A stretch of DNA of 37,496 nucleotides from Pirellulales bacterium (GTDB lineage Bacteria; Planctomycetota; Planctomycetia; Pirellulales; JAICIG01): assembly GCA_025924495.1 (NCBI GenBank), contig JAICIG010000010.1:1-37496 (forward strand). Reading direction: 5' to 3'. A program made the position numbers and the translations under genes. The number at the start of each line of letters is the position of its first letter. Position 1 is the stretch's first letter. The notes beneath the pieces are model-generated. The model searched no databases. It saw nothing but the letters and a program-made list of their open reading frames with translations, and was not told the DNA's origin. This document shows positions 10,518-19,491 of this stretch, piece after piece.

Positions 10518-13022
10518 ATGAGGTTACGCTGCGGCCTGTTGATTGTCGCCACCATGCTCTCCGCAATCGCGCGGCATGGCTCCGCGGCGCGCGCCGCCGA
10601 TGTTGCGGAAACTGCAGCCGGCGAAAACTCCGCCGGATTCCGCCGCGACGTGCTGCCTTTTCTTAAGCAACACTGCTTCCATTGCCATGGCGAAGGCCAG
10701 CGCAAGGGCGAAGTGTCGTTGGAAGGCTTCGCGGATGACGAGTCGGTGCAAAGAGGTCGCAAGCTCTGGGAAAATGTGCTCAAAATGGTCCGCAGCGGCG
10801 AGATGCCTCCCGAAGAGCGACCGCGGCCCGATGTGAAGCAAAGCGAAGCGGCCATGACGGCCATTGAGCAGACGCTCGCCGCCTTCGATTGCAGCCAGCC
10901 GCATCCGGCCGGCCGCCCGACATTGCGGCGTTTGAATCGCAACGAATACGACAATACGATTCGCGATCTTGTCGGCATCGACTTCAAGCCGGGCGCCGAT
11001 TTTCCTCAGGACGACGTCGGTTACGGCTTCGACAACATTGGCGAAGTCCTCTCGGTCTCGCCATTGCTCTTGGAGCGCTATCTCCATGCCGCCGAGATGA
11101 TCCTCGACCAGGCCATCGTCGCGATCGAACCGCCGAAGCCGGAAAAATCGCGACTCGACGGTCTGCGGGCGTCGCGCGGGGCCGGCGGCGAACGGCGCGA
11201 CTTAGGTTTTTATCTGTATGGCGCGGGCGCGGTCTCGGGGCAGCGATATTGCGAAGGCGGCACTTACCATTTTCTTATCGAGGCGACGGCAAAGCAGCTC
11301 GGGGACGAGCCGGTTCGCGCTGTGTTCAAGATTGACGATGCCGAGATCAAGTCGTTCGACATCCCGTTCGATGCGGCGGAACCGATCTCCATCGAAGCGA
11401 CGGCGCGGGTGGAAAGCGGCTCGCGGCGGATCGCCGTCGAATATCTCAATCCCTATCGGTCTCCCGATCCGAATCAGCCAATTGCCGACAAGCCGCCGGC
11501 GGCGAATGAAAAGCCCGCAGAAGGAAAGCCGGCTGGGGAACAGGCGGCTGCCGATCAACCGCCTGTGGCGCGGCCGAAAACGCCCGAAGAAGAACGCGCG
11601 GAACGCCGGAGGCGATTCCGGGGCATTCCATCGCGCGAACCCGACGACCGCGACCGTTTGCTCATCGTCAAGAGGATCTCGCTGGACGGTCCTTATGATC
11701 CGCCGCCGCCCGTCGTGCCCGACAGCCATCGTCGGATCATGTCACACACTCACGGTCTTGAGCCGCGCGAGGCGACTCGCGAGATTGTGACGCGCTTTGC
11801 CACGCGCGCCTTCCGCCGCCCCGTGCAGTCCGACGAAGTAGAGCGTTGCTTGAGCCTGTTCGATCAGGCGACGGCCGCCCCAGATGCCGTCGAAGCAGAG
11901 CCATTCGAAGCCGCCGTGCGGTTGGCGCTGACGCGCGTGCTGGTGTCGCCTCATTTCTTGTTTCGCGTGGAACTCGATCCGCCCGGCGCCGAGGCGGGGC
12001 GAGACTATCCGTTGAACGATTACGAGTTGGCCAGCCGGCTGTCGTATTTCCTTTGGAGCAGCATGCCCGACGACGAGCTGTTCGCGCTAGCCGCCGCCGG
12101 CCAGTTGCGCACACAGCTCGAAGCGCAATTGCAGCGCATGTTGAACAGCGACAAGTCGGCGGCGTTCGTGCGCAATTTCGCCGGGCAGTGGCTGACTACT
12201 CGCAAACTCAACGAGCTCTCGCCCGACAAGCAAACCTTTCCTGAGTTCGATGAGGACCTGCGCACGGCGATGATCCGTGAAACGGAGCTGTTCTTTGCAG
12301 CGATCGTGCGCGAAGATCGCAGCATCCTCGATCTGCTCGACGCCGATTTCAGCTTCGTCAACGAGCGGCTGGCCGAGCACTACGGCATCGAGGGAGTGAG
12401 CGGGGCCGAGTTTCAGCGCGTGAAGCTGCCGGCGAACCGCGGCGGCATCCTGACGCAGGCCGGCATTCTGACGCTAACCTCGAACGCCACGCGCACCTCG
12501 CCGGTACAACGCGGCAAATGGGTGCTCGATCAATTGCTCAACACGCCCCCGCCGCCTCCTCCGCCCGACGTGCCCCAGCTCGACGAAGCCAAGCAACTTA
12601 CTGGCTCGCTCCGGCAGCGAATGGAACAGCACCGCGCCAATGCCATCTGCGCCTCGTGCCACGCGAGAATGGATCCGATCGGCTTCGCCTTCGAGAACTA
12701 CGACGCCATCGGCCGCTGGCGCGACAAAGATGGCGAATTCCCCATCGATCCTTCCGGCATCCTGCCCGACGGGCAGGCGTTCCAGGGGCCGGCCGAGTTA
12801 AAAGCGATCTTAAAGGGCAAAAAAGACTTGTTCAGCCGCGCCCTGGCCGAGAAAATACTGACGTACGCGCTCGGCCGCGGTCTGGAGCATTACGACCGCT
12901 GCGCGGTCGACAAGATTCTGGCGGCGCTCGATGCAAACGGCGACAAGTTTTCGACACTGCTGGTCGAAACCGTCAAGAGCGACCCCTTTCAAATGCGAAC
13001 GGCGATCGGAGACAAGCCATGA
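10518..13022 (+). CDS. DUF1587/DUF1592/DUF1588/DUF1585 exported protein with cytochrome-c-like haem motif
   Basis: 834 residues beginning with a signal peptide (MRLRCGLLIVATMLSAIARHG). The planctomycete domain series is visible in order. A cytochrome-like head holds HCFHCHGEGQRKG at about 52-60. DUF1587 follows at about 130 (RRLNRNEYDNTIRDLVG). A proline/alanine-rich insert of about 50 residues lies near 318-370. DUF1595 is marked by RFATRAFRRPV. DUF1592 shows RVLVSPHFLFRVE and ASRLSYFLWSSMPDDELF. DUF1588 shows RGGILTQAGILTLTSNATRTSPV. A second CxxCH appears in CASCHARMDPIGF, and DUF1585 is at the end. Two CxxCH sites suggest covalent haem and periplasmic electron transfer, though no substrate is known. 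The stop overlaps the start of the DUF1552 gene, its usual partner in planctomycetes. Confidence 0.9.
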   Translation: MRLRCGLLIVATMLSAIARHGSAARAADVAETAAGENSAGFRRDVLPFLKQHCFHCHGEGQRKGEVSLEGFADDESVQRGRKLWENVLKMVRSGEMPPEERPRPDVKQSEAAMTAIEQTLAAFDCSQPHPAGRPTLRRLNRNEYDNTIRDLVGIDFKPGADFPQDDVGYGFDNIGEVLSVSPLLLERYLHAAEMILDQAIVAIEPPKPEKSRLDGLRASRGAGGERRDLGFYLYGAGAVSGQRYCEGGTYHFLIEATAKQLGDEPVRAVFKIDDAEIKSFDIPFDAAEPISIEATARVESGSRRIAVEYLNPYRSPDPNQPIADKPPAANEKPAEGKPAGEQAAADQPPVARPKTPEEERAERRRRFRGIPSREPDDRDRLLIVKRISLDGPYDPPPPVVPDSHRRIMSHTHGLEPREATREIVTRFATRAFRRPVQSDEVERCLSLFDQATAAPDAVEAEPFEAAVRLALTRVLVSPHFLFRVELDPPGAEAGRDYPLNDYELASRLSYFLWSSMPDDELFALAAAGQLRTQLEAQLQRMLNSDKSAAFVRNFAGQWLTTRKLNELSPDKQTFPEFDEDLRTAMIRETELFFAAIVREDRSILDLLDADFSFVNERLAEHYGIEGVSGAEFQRVKLPANRGGILTQAGILTLTSNATRTSPVQRGKWVLDQLLNTPPPPPPPDVPQLDEAKQLTGSLRQRMEQHRANAICASCHARMDPIGFAFENYDAIGRWRDKDGEFPIDPSGILPDGQAFQGPAELKAILKGKKDLFSRALAEKILTYALGRGLEHYDRCAVDKILAALDANGDKFSTLLVETVKSDPFQMRTAIGDKP

Positions 13023-14356
13023 GCAAGCGAATCTCGAGGCGGACGGTCTTGCGAGGCGTGGGCACGGCGATTGCTTTGCCGCTCTTGGACGCGATGTCGC
13101 CCAGCATGCTCCGGGGGAGCGAGCCGTCCGAACAAGTTCGTCCTCCGCGCCGCGTGGCTTTTTTCTATGTGCCCAACGGCGTCCACATGCCCGACTGGAC
13201 GCCCGCGACCGAAGGCGCCGACTTCCAATTGCCGCCGATTCTCGAGCCCCTGGCCTCCTTCAAAGACGATCTGCTCGTCCTCAGCGGGTTGAACTGCGAC
13301 AAGGCGGCGCCCAACGGCGACGGACCCGGCGACCACGCCCGCAGTTCGTCGGCGTTCTTGACCGGATGCCAGGCGCGCAAGAGCGGCGGCCATTTTCGTT
13401 CGGGCGTGTCGGCCGATCAATTGGCGGCCATGCGGCTGGGCGAGCGTACGCGGCTGCCATCGCTGGAATTGGGCATTGAACGGTTCCGGGGCGTAGGCAC
13501 GTGCGACAGCGGGTATGCCTGCGTCTATCAACACACGCTCTCCTGGCGCTCACCGACCTCGCCCGTACCGACGGAAGTCGACCCGAAGCTGGTCTTCGAG
13601 CGGCTGTTCTCCGATGCTCCGAACGATCCCATTCGTCAAAAGCGCAATCGCCTGCGAGCCAGCGTGCTCGATGCCGTGCTTGACGACGCCAGGCGGCTCG
13701 ACGAACAGCTTGGCGGCGGCGACCGCCAAAAGCTCGACCAATATCTGACCTGCGTCCGCGAACTGGAACAGCGCATCGCCCAGGCGGACAAGCTGCCGCC
13801 GGTCGAACTGCCCGAAGAGATCGAGCGTCCTGCGGGCGTCCCCGCCGAGTTGACCGACCATTTCCGGCTGATGTGCGATCTGATGGCACTGGCCTTGCAG
13901 ACCGATGTCACGCGGATCGGCACGTTCATGTTCGGCAGCGAGGGGAGCAACCAGCGCTATAAAATGATCGACATCTCCGAAGGACACCACGAGCTGTCGC
14001 ACCATCGCAACGAACCGGAATTGCAAGCCAAGATTAGCCGCATCAATAGATTTCACGTTCAGCAATTCGCTTATCTCGTCGGCAAGCTTAAGGCGATTGC
14101 CGAAGGGGAAGGGACGCTGTTGGACAACTGCATGCTGGCCTACGGCAGCGGGATTGGCGACGGCAACCGGCACAATCATGATGATTTGCCGATTCTGCTC
14201 GTCGGCCGCGGCGGCGGCACGCTCAAAACTGGTCGCCACCTGCGGTACTCCAGCCGGCCGCCGCTCAACAATCTCTGGCTCTCTCTGCTCGACCGCTTTG
14301 GCGCTCGCACTGAAGCGCTCGGCGATGGCACCGGCTTGCTGCCAAATTTAGGTTAA
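13019..14356 (+). CDS. DUF1552 exported protein, partner of the DUF1592-family protein
   Basis: 445 residues from the ATG at 13019, which overlaps the preceding stop (ATGA), implying coupled translation. The N-terminus SKRISRRTVLRGVGTAIALP carries a twin-arginine motif, so it is probably exported folded by Tat. DUF1552 features follow: RVAFFYVPNGVHMPDW, SSAFLTGCQARK, DVTRIGTFMFGSEGSN, then YGSGIGDGNRHNHDDLPILLVG near the end. This family is known only from its association with haem-bearing DUF1587/DUF1592 proteins in planctomycetes and relatives; an enzymatic activity has not been assigned. A 7-bp hairpin 80 bases downstream may end the transcript. Confidence 0.9.
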   Translation: MSKRISRRTVLRGVGTAIALPLLDAMSPSMLRGSEPSEQVRPPRRVAFFYVPNGVHMPDWTPATEGADFQLPPILEPLASFKDDLLVLSGLNCDKAAPNGDGPGDHARSSSAFLTGCQARKSGGHFRSGVSADQLAAMRLGERTRLPSLELGIERFRGVGTCDSGYACVYQHTLSWRSPTSPVPTEVDPKLVFERLFSDAPNDPIRQKRNRLRASVLDAVLDDARRLDEQLGGGDRQKLDQYLTCVRELEQRIAQADKLPPVELPEEIERPAGVPAELTDHFRLMCDLMALALQTDVTRIGTFMFGSEGSNQRYKMIDISEGHHELSHHRNEPELQAKISRINRFHVQQFAYLVGKLKAIAEGEGTLLDNCMLAYGSGIGDGNRHNHDDLPILLVGRGGGTLKTGRHLRYSSRPPLNNLWLSLLDRFGARTEALGDGTGLLPNLG

Positions 14357-14711
14357 AAGCGCGGGCAGTTCGCATTCGCGCTGTTGGACGCAGGATTGCG
14401 GCTCCGGTCCGCTTTTACTCAACTGTCGCAGAACGCGTCCTTCTTAGGACGCCGAACCGCGCGATCTCGACGACTCGGTCGTGAACGCGAACGCGCGTAG
14501 GATGCGTGGCGAATGATTATCCACGTGTGGCGAAATAATTGCCCCGAGAACGCGGTTTGTGCTGCCGTCTTGCACAAGAGACGGCCGGAATTGCTTTGCG
14601 CAGGAACCGGCATGCCACTTGCTTCTATGCCGCACTTCGAAGGAAGCGGCCCAATCCCGCTGCTGAGCCACGGCCACGACAAATATCTCACGCCTTCAAC
14701 GCGGACGACAC
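14357..14711. other. Intergenic region with a hairpin, no gene recognised
   Basis: About 355 bases separating two plus-strand operons. It contains a perfect 7-bp hairpin GCGTCCT-tctt-AGGACGC at 14435-14452, placed where a terminator of the DUF1552 transcript could be, but without a U run. A 10-bp palindrome CCACGTGTGG lies near 14521. The promoter of the five-gene operon must lie here; none is convincing by eye. Confidence 0.45.
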
Positions 14712-15632
14712 GTGACAAGAACAGTGTTGCGATCAAGGCAGGCCTTCACGCTTGTGGAGCTGCTCGTGGCGATTGCAATTATTGCGGTCCTCATCGCCTT
14801 GCTGCTCCCTGCCGTTCAAATGGCGCGCGAGGCGGCGCGCCGCATGAGCTGCCAAAACAACCTGAAGCAGGTCGGCCTGGCGGCGCTGAACTATGAATCA
14901 AGCTGGGGCGTCATGCCGCCCCGCCGAAACTTGACGGCCGGGAATCGGCGAGGTTGGGGGCCGGCGATCTTGCCTTACTTCGAGCAGGAAACGCTGCAGG
15001 GCCGCTATCGCTTTGACAAGGACTTTTACGCCCCTGAAAATGCCGCGAACGTTGCCATCAGTTTGCCGCTCTTCCTCTGCCCGTCCGGCACCGGGCCGAG
15101 AATGATTACCGTCGTTCAAGGCAACGCCACTTCCCAAGGCGCCGCCGGCGACTACTTTGGGCCGAACAGCTTCAGCTCCAGCACGTACGGCAACCCGGCA
15201 TTGAGCGGCAACACGTCGATCACGGCGATGGATGATATCACGAATCGTCGCCGCCTGGCCGACATTAGAGACGGACTTTCCAACACGATGTTCGTCACCG
15301 AACAGGCGGGCCGCGCGGGGTTTTACATTCTTGGCATACAGCAAACCAGCAATGCGGGATTAAGCCAAGCGCAAAGTTGGGGGCCCTGGGCGTCGTATCA
15401 AGTGTTCCAGGTTCAGATCGCCGGCGCCGACGGCATTACGAAGGACGGCCCCGGCGGCCCATGCACCGTCAACTGCAACAACAGTCAGGGCGTTTACAGT
15501 TTTCATCCGGCCGGCGCTGAGACCGTGTTTGTGGACGGCTCGGTTCATTTTTTGTCGGAATCGCTCGACGCGAATATCTTGATTGCACTGGTGACGATCA
15601 ATGCCGGCGAAGTAATCAACGTCGATTTTTAA
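14712..15632 (+). CDS. DUF1559 pseudopilin-like protein with type IV prepilin leader
   Basis: 306 residues from a GTG start at 14712. The leader [11 protein letters not shown] followed by [20 protein letters not shown] is a prepilin signal: a short basic leader, cleavage before Phe, Glu at +5, then a hydrophobic helix. The preceding residue is Ala rather than the commoner Gly. The rest is typical DUF1559: [32 protein letters not shown], the conserved [14 protein letters not shown], and the closing [21 protein letters not shown]1559 proteins are abundant in planctomycetes and are thought to be processed by the type II/IV secretion peptidase, forming pseudopilins or surface proteins. It is the first gene of a tight five-gene operon, with 18 bases to the next gene. 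Confidence 0.9.
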   Translation: MTRTVLRSRQAFTLVELLVAIAIIAVLIALLLPAVQMAREAARRMSCQNNLKQVGLAALNYESSWGVMPPRRNLTAGNRRGWGPAILPYFEQETLQGRYRFDKDFYAPENAANVAISLPLFLCPSGTGPRMITVVQGNATSQGAAGDYFGPNSFSSSTYGNPALSGNTSITAMDDITNRRRLADIRDGLSNTMFVTEQAGRAGFYILGIQQTSNAGLSQAQSWGPWASYQVFQVQIAGADGITKDGPGGPCTVNCNNSQGVYSFHPAGAETVFVDGSVHFLSESLDANILIALVTINAGEVINVDF

Positions 15633-15650
15633 TGCGGAGCGAATAACTGC

Positions 15651-16619
15651 ATGCGTGATTCGTTGCGAGCCGTCGAGGCGCTAGTGGTCGCCGCTTGTCT
15701 GTTCTTGTTCCTTTCCATCCTGGCACCGTTCCTGCTCGCGGCGCGCGAGGACTCTCGCGAGACGCAATGCCAAGACCGATTGCATCTGCTTGGTTCGGCC
15801 TTTCAGAAATATGAGTCCATTGAGCGCGGATTTCCGCCTCGCCGTGCGGGTTTCAACGACGGCCGGCCGTACGGCGGCTGGGGCGGCTTCGTCCTACCGC
15901 ACATCGAAGCTGCCGACACCCCCAAGGGCTACGACCTGGGCCGGGATTTCTTCGATCCCAAGAACCGGCCGATTGTCGAAATGCAGCTTCCGGCGATGCA
16001 TTGCCCGGCGAGCCCAGCCGGCCGCTTCGTGCAAATCCAATCGCAAGCCTCGACCAAATCTTCGAATCCCGACAAGGATACCGTCTTTACTTGCCAAGCC
16101 GCGGCCACCGATTACATCTCGTCAAACGGAGTCTTGCTGACGCGCAACGGCTACGGCATCAACGCGCTCGCCGGCGAACAGGGAGTCGGCAATGAGCGCC
16201 AACCGATGACGGATAACGTCAATCTGCCGCTGTCGAAGATCACCGACGGCCTGGCCAATACGTTGTTGCTCATCGAGCAAGCCGGGCGTCCGGATGTCTG
16301 GCGAAAGCAGACCAAGCAAGAAGGCGACGGTCAGTTTGGGATGAGCCCCAACGCCCGCGGCGCGTGGGCCGGCTGGGGATCGATCGCGTTCGGGGCGGCC
16401 AACGCCGAGACCGGCGAAACGCCCGGACGCGGCGACAGCACAGATTGCAGCGTGAATTGCAACAATTGGTTTGGCATTTACGGCTTTCATGACGGGGGCG
16501 CCAACGTCTTGTTTTGCGATGGGTCCGTTCGATTCGTGAGTGCGAAGCTCGATCCGCTGACGTTCGCTTATCTCACAATTCGAGACGACGGCCACATCAT
16601 CAATCACGGCGATTTCTGA
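15651..16619 (+). CDS. DUF1559-like protein lacking the prepilin cleavage motif
   Basis: 322 residues. The body is DUF1559: CQDRLHLLGSAFQKYES, GGWGGFVLPHIEAAD, ITDGLANTLLLIEQAGRP, NCNNWFGIYGFHDGGANVLF and CDGSVRFVSAKLDPL. The N-terminus MRDSLRAVEALVVAACLFLF keeps a glutamate and a membrane helix but has lost the GFTLVE-type site. It is therefore probably not cleaved by prepilin peptidase and stays anchored. Four cysteines in the body could pair outside the cell. It follows a canonical DUF1559 gene by 18 bases and precedes the DUF1549 gene by 11, so it belongs to the operon. A partner or capping role for the first protein is only inference. Confidence 0.8.
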   Translation: MRDSLRAVEALVVAACLFLFLSILAPFLLAAREDSRETQCQDRLHLLGSAFQKYESIERGFPPRRAGFNDGRPYGGWGGFVLPHIEAADTPKGYDLGRDFFDPKNRPIVEMQLPAMHCPASPAGRFVQIQSQASTKSSNPDKDTVFTCQAAATDYISSNGVLLTRNGYGINALAGEQGVGNERQPMTDNVNLPLSKITDGLANTLLLIEQAGRPDVWRKQTKQEGDGQFGMSPNARGAWAGWGSIAFGAANAETGETPGRGDSTDCSVNCNNWFGIYGFHDGGANVLFCDGSVRFVSAKLDPLTFAYLTIRDDGHIINHGDF

Positions 16620-16630
16620 CGAGGCGGAAG

Positions 16631-18169
16631 ATGGCGCAGAAACCGGCCGGCTGGCCGCTTCTCCTCTGTTTTTTTCTTTCCTGGCAATGCTGCTTTGCGG
16701 CAGAACCTGGCTCCCACGACATCTCGCGGCTGATCGACGAGCGCTTACAGGTAAAGGCGGGCGAAGGTTCGCCGCAGTTTGCCGACGATGCCGCGTTCCT
16801 GCGGAGGCTCTCGTTGGATCTGATCGGACGCATCCCGACGATCGCAGAAGCGCGCGATTTCCTGGAAGACCCGTGCGAGTCGAAGCGCATGCGGGCGATC
16901 GAACGATTGCTCGATTCCGGCGCTCATTACAAGAACATGGCCACGTTCTGGCGCAGGGCGTGGGCGCCGCAAGCCGACACGCCCGAATTCGCCTCGGTGG
17001 CCGACGGTTTCGAACTCTGGCTCTCGCATGAATTGCAGCAAAAGACGAGCTACGACCGCCTGGTCGCCAAGGTCGTGACCTGGAACACGAATGCTCGTCC
17101 TGCCGGCGCGATCGACCCTAGCGGATTTTACTCGGCCAACGAATCGAGCCCGCCGAACCTGGCGGCCAGCTCGACGCGGGCGTTTCTGGGCATCAATCTG
17201 GATTGCGCCCAGTGTCACAACCATCCGTTCGCCCGCTGGACGCGCGAGCAGTTCTGGCAAACGGCAGCTTTCTTCGCATCCCCCGAGAAAGACAGCGACG
17301 GAAAGGCGTCGCTTCCGAAGGTGAAGATTCCGGACTCCGAATTGGAATATGAGCCGGCGCTGTTAAGCGCTGATCACGTGGCATGGCCGCAGGATCTGGA
17401 TTCGGTGGCGCTGCGGACGGTCCTTTCCGATTGGATGACGTCCGAAAGGAACTCGTATCTTGCCAAGAACGCAGTAAATCAGCTCTGGTCCCACTTTTTT
17501 GGCGAAGCCATCGTCGAGCCGATGGATGATCTGAGCAGCGATGCCGCCGCTTCGGGTGCACGAGCCGAATTGCTCGCGGAACTCGCACAGGCCTTCATCG
17601 CCAGCGGATACAACCTGCAGTCGCTCGTCGAAGCAATGGTCCAGTCCGACGCCTATCGCCTGGCATCGCTTGCGTCGGTTAATTCGCCCTCGAGCGATGC
17701 TGAGTCGATTGCCAAATCGAGCGCCGTCGTGCGAGGTTTGACCGGCGAGCAGCTTTACGACAGCCTTCGCACGGCGGCCGGGCTTCCTCCGGAACGCTCG
17801 GATGTCGGTCGCGGAGCGGGACTGGCTCAGCGCAAAGACTTCATTTCCGTCTTTTACATCGAACGAACCCACAACGCCGAGCGCTCGATTTCCCAGGCCC
17901 TCACGCTGATGAACGGTTCTCTCATCAGCGAACTGTCGGCAACTGCCAACAATCCGATGCTCGCGGCCGTGCTGGCGTCGCCGTTCATGACTCCGGACGA
18001 GCAGGTGGACACAGTGTTTATCGCCGTGCTGGGTCGGCACTCAAGTGCTCCCGAGCGGCAGGCCGTGCTGCGGAATTTCGACGCGAGGCCGGAAGCGGAG
18101 TTTCAGGAGAAACTGGGCGACTTGTTCTGGGTCTTGGTCAATAGCCCCGAGTTCAACACCAACCACTAA
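16631..18169 (+). CDS. DUF1549/DUF1553 exported protein, short form without cytochrome domain
   Basis: 512 residues from the ATG at 16631, preceded by GAGGCGGAAG. The frame is open further upstream inside the previous gene but is not needed. A signal peptide ends near CCFAAEPGSHD. DUF1549 is marked by RRLSLDLIGRIPTIAEARDFL, AFLGINLDCAQCHNHPF and RWTREQFWQTAAFFAS. DUF1553 follows with YLAKNAVNQLWSHFFG, LLAELAQAFIASGYNLQSLV, then MNGSLISELS near the end. The large planctomycete versions carry an N-terminal haem domain, which is absent here, though CAQCH is present within DUF1549. The family is usually encoded next to a DUF1501 protein, as here (20 bases downstream). Biochemical activity is unknown. 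Confidence 0.9.
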   Translation: MAQKPAGWPLLLCFFLSWQCCFAAEPGSHDISRLIDERLQVKAGEGSPQFADDAAFLRRLSLDLIGRIPTIAEARDFLEDPCESKRMRAIERLLDSGAHYKNMATFWRRAWAPQADTPEFASVADGFELWLSHELQQKTSYDRLVAKVVTWNTNARPAGAIDPSGFYSANESSPPNLAASSTRAFLGINLDCAQCHNHPFARWTREQFWQTAAFFASPEKDSDGKASLPKVKIPDSELEYEPALLSADHVAWPQDLDSVALRTVLSDWMTSERNSYLAKNAVNQLWSHFFGEAIVEPMDDLSSDAAASGARAELLAELAQAFIASGYNLQSLVEAMVQSDAYRLASLASVNSPSSDAESIAKSSAVVRGLTGEQLYDSLRTAAGLPPERSDVGRGAGLAQRKDFISVFYIERTHNAERSISQALTLMNGSLISELSATANNPMLAAVLASPFMTPDEQVDTVFIAVLGRHSSAPERQAVLRNFDARPEAEFQEKLGDLFWVLVNSPEFNTNH

Positions 18170-18189
18170 CAAGATTGGGAAGGGTAGCC

Positions 18190-19491
18190 GTGGTCTCGAA
18201 GCTGAATGTCTCGCGGCGGGCGATGTTGCGCGCCTTGTCGGTTGGATTGTGCGGTTGGCCGGCGGCCCGCTGGGCGCCCGCTCTCGCTTCGGCGGCCAGC
18301 GCAAACCCTGCGCGCTCGAAGTCGGTGATCATGCTGTGGCTCAACGGCGGGCCGGCGACGATCGACCTGTGGGATCTCAAACCGGGGCATGAGAACGGCG
18401 GACCGTTTCGAGAGATCGCCACCGACGTGCCAGGGATGAACATCAGCGAGCATTTGCCCAAGCTGGCGGCGATCGGCTCGGAGTTCTCCATCATCCGGTC
18501 GATGGCCACGAGGGAAGGGGACCACGCCCGCGCTCGCTTCGTTTCCAGCACCGGCTACACGCCGCAGGGAGCAATCAAGTTTCCGGCCGTCGGGTCTTTG
18601 GTTGCCCATGAGTCCGAAGATGCGAGTCGCGATATTCCGTCATACGTGCACATCGGCGGGCGGCCCAGGATCGTCAATGGAGGATTTCTCGGGCCGAAGT
18701 ACGCTCCGTTCGTCGTCGGCGGGCCAGGTCGCAGGGAGCTCGCCGGCCCGTCGCCGGCAGAGCTGAAAGTTACCGACCTGGCGCCGTCTGCGGAAATCTC
18801 CGACCGGCGCCAGGCAATGCGCAACGAGCTGGCCTCGGAGCTGCGAAGCCTGTCCGCGATTTCGGGCGGCTCGTCGGTCGTCGACGCGCTGGACTCTGCG
18901 AACGAGCAAGCCTTGAGACTGATGCGCCCCGAGGCGGCTTCGGCCTTTGATTTGCACGAAGAAGACGATGCCCTGCGTCAAGCTTATGGCGCGGGCGCCT
19001 TTGGGCAAGGGTGCCTGATGGCGCGCCGCCTGGTGGAACGCGGTGTCAGTTTCGTCGAGGTGGCGCTCGACGGCTGGGATACGCACGCCAACAACTTCGA
19101 GCGCGTCAAAGAATTGTCTCTGCAACTCGACGCCGGATTCGCCGCGTTGCTGACCGACCTCAACCAGCGCGGGCTGCTCGAAAGCACGTTGGTCGTCTGC
19201 CAAGGTGAATTCGGTCGCACGCCCAAGATCAACGGACAAGCTGGGCGAGACCATTGGCCTTCCTCTTGGTCCGTGGTGTTGGCCGGCGCCGGGGTCCGGG
19301 GCGGCCAAGTCGTGGGCGGCACGAGCAAGGACGGAATGGCGGTCGAATCGCAGCCGACCAGAACCGCCGACTTGATGGCGACGGTCTTCAAGAGCATCGG
19401 GCTCGATCCCATGAAGCAGAACATGTCGAACGTGAGTCGACCGATTCGGCTCGCAAACCCGGATGGCAAGCCGATCGAGGAATTGCTGTGA
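18190..19491 (+). CDS. DUF1501 Tat-exported protein
   Basis: 433 residues from the GTG at 18190, preferred over a TTG at 18175 because GAAGGG lies seven bases before it. VSRRAMLRALSVGLCGWPAA is a twin-arginine signal. The DUF1501 body shows SVIMLWLNGGPATIDLWDLK, GMNISEHLPKLA, REGDHARARFVSSTGYTP, DGWDTHANNFERV, LVVCQGEFGRTPKING and GRDHWPSSWSVVLAGAGV. These recall the alkaline-phosphatase/sulfatase fold, in keeping with family descriptions, but no hydrolytic activity is established. It is the usual partner of DUF1549/DUF1553. Its stop overlaps the next start (GTGA), so translation of the EF-hand protein is probably coupled. Confidence 0.9.
   Translation: MVSKLNVSRRAMLRALSVGLCGWPAARWAPALASAASANPARSKSVIMLWLNGGPATIDLWDLKPGHENGGPFREIATDVPGMNISEHLPKLAAIGSEFSIIRSMATREGDHARARFVSSTGYTPQGAIKFPAVGSLVAHESEDASRDIPSYVHIGGRPRIVNGGFLGPKYAPFVVGGPGRRELAGPSPAELKVTDLAPSAEISDRRQAMRNELASELRSLSAISGGSSVVDALDSANEQALRLMRPEAASAFDLHEEDDALRQAYGAGAFGQGCLMARRLVERGVSFVEVALDGWDTHANNFERVKELSLQLDAGFAALLTDLNQRGLLESTLVVCQGEFGRTPKINGQAGRDHWPSSWSVVLAGAGVRGGQVVGGTSKDGMAVESQPTRTADLMATVFKSIGLDPMKQNMSNVSRPIRLANPDGKPIEELL

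Noticed and set aside
10055..10987. 310-residue minus-strand frame upstream of the MarR gene
   Set aside because: Most of it is antisense to the DUF1592-family gene and the rest covers the MarR promoter; composition is not protein-like.
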